From Eurosta solidaginis (lineage: Eukaryota; Arthropoda; Insecta; Diptera; Tephritidae), in the NCBI RefSeq assembly GCF_040869045.1, contig NC_090321.1, forward strand, positions 133,167,689 through 133,231,688: 64,000 nucleotides of DNA. The letters are read 5' to 3'. The notes under the pieces are model-generated. The model searched no databases. It was not told where the DNA came from and saw nothing but the letters and a program-made list of their open reading frames with translations. Shown piece by piece: positions 58,501-64,000 of this stretch; position 1 is the stretch's first letter, and each line of letters begins with the position of its first letter. Made by a program: the position numbers and the translations under genes.

Positions 58501-61500
58501 ATAAATGTAATATCAATTATCCAAGTCGTTCGGAAGTCGTAGGTCGTGTTTTCTCGAAGTGTCTGCTGGCTTGAGTCTTAAGCTAGCAGACACTCCCGTT
58601 TCTCGGAACCGGACGCAGCTTAAAAATTTTTTTTGCGGTATTAAATTGCCAATAAATGTAATATCAATTATCCAAGTCGTTCGGAAGTCGTAGGTCGTCT
58701 TTTCTCGAAGTGTCTGCTGGCTTGATTCTTAAGCTAGCAGACACTCCCGTTTCTCGGAACCGGACGCAGCTTTAAATTTTTGTTTGCGGTATTAAATTGC
58801 CAATAAATGTAATATCAATTATCCAAGTCGTTCGGAAGTCGTAGGTCGTGTTTTCACGAAGTGTCTGCTGGCTTGAGTCTTAAGCTAGCAGACACTCCCG
58901 TTTCTCGGAACCGGACGCAGCTTAAAATTTTTTTTTGCGGTATTAAATTGCCAATAAATGTAATATCAATTATCCAAGCCGTTCGGAAGCTGTAGGTCGT
59001 GTTTTTACGAAGTGTCTCCTGGCTTGAGTCTTAAGCTAGCAGACAGTCCCGTTTCTCGGAACCGGACGCAGCTTTAAATTTTTTTTTGCGGTATTAAATT
59101 GCCAATAAATGTAATATCAATTATCCAAGTCGTTCGGAAGTCGTAGGTCGTGTTTTCACGAAGTGTCTGTTGGCTTGAGTCTTAAGCTAGCAGACACTCC
59201 CGTTTCTCGGAACCGGACGCAGCTTTAAATTTTTTTTGCGGTATTAAATTGCCAATAAATGTAATATCAATTATCCAAGTCGTTCGGAAGTCGTAGATCG
59301 TGTTTTCACGAAGTGTCTACTGGCTTGAGTCTTAAGCTAGCAGACACTCCCGTTTCTCGGAACCGGACGCAGCTTTAAATTTTTTTGCGGTATTAAATTG
59401 CCACTAAATGTAATATCAATTATCCGAGTCGTTCGGAAGTCTTAGGTCGTGTTTTCACAAAGTGTCTCCTGGCTTGAGTCTTAAGCTAGCAGACACTCCT
59501 GCTTCTCGGAACCGGGCGCAGCTTTAAATTTTTTTTGCGGTATTAAATTGCCAATAAATGTAATATGAATTATCCAAGTCGTTCGGAAGTCGTAGGTCGT
59601 GTTTTCACGAAGTGTCTGCTGGCTTAAGTCTTAAGCTAGCAGACACTCCCGTTTCTCGGAACCGTACGCTGCTTTAAATTTTTTTTGCGGTAATAAATTG
59701 CCAATAAATGTAATATCAATTATCCAAGTCGTTCGGATGCTGTAGGTCATGTTTTCACGAAGTGTCTGCTGGCTTGAGTCTTAAGCTAGCAGACACTCCC
59801 GTTTCTCGGAACCGGACGCAGCTTTAAATTTTGTTTTTCGGTATTAAATTGCCAATAAATGTAATATCAATTATCCAAATCGTAGGTCGTGTTTTCACGA
59901 AGTGTCTGTTGGCTTGAGTCTTAAGCTAGCAGACACTCCCGTTTCTCGGAACCGGACGCAGCTTTAAATTTTTTTTGCGGTATTAAATTGCCAATAAATG
60001 TAATATCAATTATCCAAGTCGTTCGGAAGTCGTAGGTCGTGTTTTCACGAAGTGTCTGCTGGCTTGAGTCTTAAGCTAGCAGACACTCCCGTTTCTCGGA
60101 ACCGGACGCAGCTTTAAATTTTTTTTGCGGTATTAAATTGCCACTAAATGTAATATCAATTATCCAAGTCGTTCGGAAGTCGTAGGTCGTGTTTTCACGA
60201 AGTGTCTGCTGGCTTGAGTCTTAAGCTAGCAGACACTCCCGTTTCTCGGAACCGGACGCAGCTTTAAATTTTTTTTGCGGTATTAAATTGCCAATAAATG
60301 TAATATCAATTATCCAAGTCGTTCGGAAGTCGTAAGTCGTGTTTTCACGAAGTGTCTGCTGGCTTGAGTCTTAAGCTAGCAGACACTCCCGTTTCTCGGA
60401 ACCGGACGCAGCTTTAAATTTTTTTTGCAGTATTAAATTGCCACTAAATGTAATATCAATTATCCAAGTCGTTCGGAAGTCGTAGGTCGTGTTTTCACGA
60501 AGTGTCTGCTGGCTTGAGTCTTAAGCTAGCAGACACTCCCGTTTCTCGGAACCGGACGCTGCTTTAAATTTTTTTTTTGCGGTATTAAATTGCCAATAAA
60601 TGTAATATCAATTATCCAAGTCGTTCGGAAGTCGTAGGTCGTGTTTTCACGAAGTGTCTGCTGGCTTGAGTCTTAAGCTAGCAGACACTCCCGTTTCTCG
60701 GAACCGGACGCAGCTTTAAATTTTTTTTGCGGTATTAAATTGCCACTAAATGTAATATCAATTATCCAAATCGTTCGGAAGTCGTAGGTCGTGTTTTCAC
60801 GAAGTGTCTGCTGGCTTGAGTCTTAAGCTAGCAGACACTCCCGTTTCTCGGAACCGGACGCAGCTTTAAATTTTTTTTGCGGTATTAAATTGCCACTAAA
60901 TGTAATATCAATTATCCAAGTCGTTCGGAAGTCGTAGGTCGTGTTTTCACGAAGTGTCTGCTGGCTTGAGTCTTAAGCTAGCAGACAGTCCCGTTTCTCG
61001 GAACCGGACGCAGCTTTAAATTTTTTTTGCGGTATTAAATTGCCAATAAATGTAATATCAATTATCCAAGTCGTTCGGAAGTCGTAGGTCGTGTTTTCAC
61101 GAAGTGTCTGCTGGCTTGAGTCTTAAGCTAGCAGACACTCCCGTTTCTCGGAACCGGACGCAGCTTTACATTTTTTTTGCGGTATTAAATTGCCAATAAA
61201 TGTAATATCAATTATCCAAGTCGTTCGGAAGCTGTAGGTCGTGTTTTCACGAAGTGTTTACTGGCTTGAGTCTTAAGCTAGCAGACACTCCCGTTTCTCG
61301 GAACCGTACGCAGCTTTAAATTTTTTGCGGTATTAAATTGCCAATAAATGTAATATCAATTATCCAAGTCATTCGGAAGTCGTAGGTCGTGTTTTCTTGA
61401 AGTGTTTTCTGGCTTGATTCTTAAGCTAGCAGACACTCCCGTTTCTCGGAACCGGACGCAGCTTTAAATTTTTGTTTGCGGTATTAAAGTGCCAATAAAT

Positions 61501-64000
61501 GTAATACCAATTATCCAAGTCGTTCGGAAGTCGTAGGTCGTGTTTTCACGAAGTGTCTGCTGGCTTGAGTCTTAAGCTAGCAGACACTCCCGTTTCTCGG
61601 AACCGGACGCAGCTTTAAATTTTTTTTTGCGGTATTAAATTGCCAATAAATGTAATATCAATTATCCAAGCCGTTCGGAAGCTGTAGGTCGTGTTTTCAC
61701 GAAGTGTCTGCTGGCTTGAGTCTTAAGCTAGCAGACACTCCCGTTTCTCGGAACCGGCCGCAGCTTTAAATTTTTTTTGCGGTATTAAATTGCCAATAAA
61801 TGTAATATCAATTATCCAAGTCGTTCGGAAGTCGTAGGTCGTGTTTTCCCGAAGTGTCTGCTGGCTTGAGTCTTAAGCTAGCAGGCACTCCCGTTTCTCG
61901 GAAGCTGTAGGTCGTGTTTTCACGAAGTGTATGCTGGCTTGAGTCTTAAGCTAGCAGACACTCCCGTTTCTCGGAACCGGACGCAGCTTTAAATTTGTTT
62001 TTGCGGTATTAAATTGCCAATAAATGTAATATCAATTATCCAAGTCGTTCGGAAGTCATAGGTCGTGTTTTCACAAAGTGTCTGCTGGCTTGAGTCTTAA
62101 ACTAGCAGACACTCCTGCTTCTCGGAACCGGGCGCAGCTTTAAATTTTTTTGCGGTATTAAATTGCCACTAAATGTAATATCAATTATCCAAGTCGTTCG
62201 GAAGTCGTAGGTCGTGTTTTCACGAAGTGTCTGCTGGCTTGAGTCTTAAGCTAGCAGACACTCCCGTTTCTCGGAACCGGACGCAGCTTTAAATTTTTTT
62301 TGCGGTATTAAATTGCCACTAAATGTAATATCAATTATCCAAGTCGTTCGGAAGTCGTAGGTCGTGTTTTCACGAAGTGTCTGCTGGCTTGAGTCTTAAG
62401 CTAGCAGACACTCCCGTTTCTCGGAACCGGACGCAGCTTTAAATTTTTTTTTCCGGTATTAAATTGCCAATAAATGTAATATCAATTATCCAAGTCGTTC
62501 GGAAGTCGTAGATCGTGTTTTCACGAAGTGTCTGCTGGCTTGGGTCTTAAGCTAGCAGACACTCCCGTTTCTCGGAACCGGACGCAGCTTTAAATTTTTT
62601 TGCGGTATTAAATTGCCACTAAATGTAATATCAATTATCCAAGTCGTTCGGAAGTCTTAGGTCGTGTTTTCACAAAGTGTCTGCTGGCTTGAGTATTAAG
62701 CTAGCAGACACTCCTGCTTCTCGGAACCGGGCGCAGCTTTAAATTTTTTTTGCGGTATTAAATTGCCAATAAATGTAATATCAATTATCCAAGTCGTTCG
62801 GAAGTCGTAGGTCGTGTTTTCACGAAGTGTCTGCTGGCTTGAGTCTTAAGCTAGCAGACACTCCCGTTTCTCGGAACCGGACGCAGCTTTAAATTTTTTT
62901 TTGCGGTATTAAATTGCCAATAAATGTAATATCAATTATCCAAGCCGTTCGGAAACTGTAGGTCGTGTTTTCACGAAGTGTCTCCTGGCTTGAGTCTTAA
63001 GCTAGCAGACAGTCCCGTTTCTCGGAACCGGACGCAGCTTTAAATTTTTTTTGCGGTATTAAATTGCCAATAAATGTAATATCAATTATCCAAGTCGTTC
63101 GGAAGTCGTAGGTCGTGTTTTCACGAAGTGTCTGCTGGCTTGAGTCTTAAGCTAGCAGACACTCCCGTTTCTCGGAACCGGACGCAGCTTTAAATTTTTT
63201 TGCGGTATTAAATTGCCAATAAATGTAATATCAATTATCCAAGTCGTTCGGAAGTCGTAGATCGTGTTTTCACGAAGTGTCTGCTGGCTTGAGTCTTAAG
63301 CTAGCAGACACTCCCGTTTCTCGGAACCGGACGCAGCTTTAAATTTTTTTGCGGTATTAAATTGCCACTAAATGTAATATCAATTATCCAAGTCGTTCGG
63401 AAGTCTTAGGTCGTGTTTTCACAAAGTGTCTGCTGGCTTGAGTCTTAAGCTAGCAGACACTCCTGCTTCTCGGAACCGGGCGCAGCTTTAAATTTTTTTT
63501 GCGGTATTAAATTGCCAATAAATGTAATATCAATTATCCAAGTCGTTCGGAAGTCGTAGATCGTGTTTTCACGAAGTGTCTGCTGGCTTAAGTCTTAAGC
63601 TAGCAGACACTCCCGTTTCTCGGAACCGTACGCAGCTTTAATTTTTTTTTGCGGTAATAAATAGCCAATAAATGTAATATCAATTATCCAAGTCGTTCGG
63701 ATGCTGTAGGTCATGTTTTCACGAAGTGTCTGCTGGCTTGAGTCTTAAGCTAGCAGATACTCCCGTTTCTCGGAACCGGACGCAGCTTTAAATTTTGTTT
63801 TTCGGTATTAAAGTGCCAATAAATGTAATATCAATTATCCAAATCGTTCGGAAGTCGTAGGTCGTGTTTTCACGAAGTGTCTTCTGGCTTGAGTCTTAAG
63901 CTAGCAGACACTCCCGTTTCTCGGAACCGGACGCAGCTTAAAATTTTTTTTGCGGTATTAAATTGCCAATAAATGTAGTAAATCTAAAAAGTCGTTCGGA
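55541..64000 (-). repeat. 150-bp satellite, array F (about 56 monomers, inverted, continues past the window)
   Basis: The monomers are the reverse complement of those in arrays A-E (GGTCGTGTTTTCACGAAGTG, TCTGCTGGCTTGAGTCTTAA, GCTAGCAGACACTCCCGTTT, CTCGGAACCGGACGCAGC). The array begins with the reversed junction block, but with a deletion fusing TCACGAAG to CTTAAGACTG. Near 61905 a monomer is cut, CTCGGAAGCTGTAGG, losing about 95 bp by a slip between CTCGGAAC and TTCGGAAG. Some private variants recur at long offsets (CGGATGCTGTAGGTCATG at 59733 and 63698), pointing to higher-order blocks of about 4 kb. The array is still running at base 64000. Confidence 0.97.

Overview
The window looks like repeat-rich DNA of a higher fly. 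A true fruit fly (Tephritidae) is my best guess, but the species cannot be fixed from the sequence alone. Only one host gene is recognisable: two exons of Shark (SH2-ankyrin-repeat tyrosine kinase, + strand, 1926-2930), whose first SH2 exon would lie left of the window. No further Shark exon, and no kinase domain, is visible in the remaining 61 kb. Either the next intron is enormous or the gene is broken or misassembled here.

1-10.25 kb is a graveyard of small repeats and dead mobile elements around the Shark exons. It holds a frameshifted USP-like peptidase fragment (3-370), about 4.5 copies of a ~133-bp tandem repeat (413-1000), two non-LTR retrotransposons in opposite orientation with one inside the other (3400-5575), a Penelope-like terminal fragment with a hammerhead-like core (5590-6100), a broken ORF of unknown family (7250-7882), and a Jockey-like non-LTR element whose reverse transcriptase core is deleted (8132-10231).

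10.25-64 kb is one repeat complex. A ~150-bp satellite (each monomer can form strong hairpins) makes a 6.2-kb direct array (10249-16417), four shorter direct arrays, and an inverted array of at least 8.5 kb (55541-64000, running off the window). Between the arrays lies a long non-coding unit of about 5.3 kb present in five direct copies (the first truncated) and one inverted copy (51629-55540). Each full unit holds a ~1.15-kb imperfect palindrome, a second inverted repeat, an embedded ~0.56-kb MITE, and a diverged internal duplication. The inverted copy has the empty site for the MITE, so the order of events can be read. Unit + array repeats about every 5.9-6.1 kb without later insertions.

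Younger insertions mark individual units: a 225-bp MITE and a 0.9-kb Harbinger-like element in unit 4, a 3.35-kb Helentron/DINE-like element and a SINE-like element in unit 5, a second Helentron-like element at the turning point of the inversion, and a hAT-like element in the inverted half. Nothing in the complex appears to code for protein. Overall it resembles a giant foldback or macrosatellite structure with satellite at both ends; whether it is a mobile element, a heterochromatic macrosatellite or partly an assembly product cannot be decided from sequence alone.
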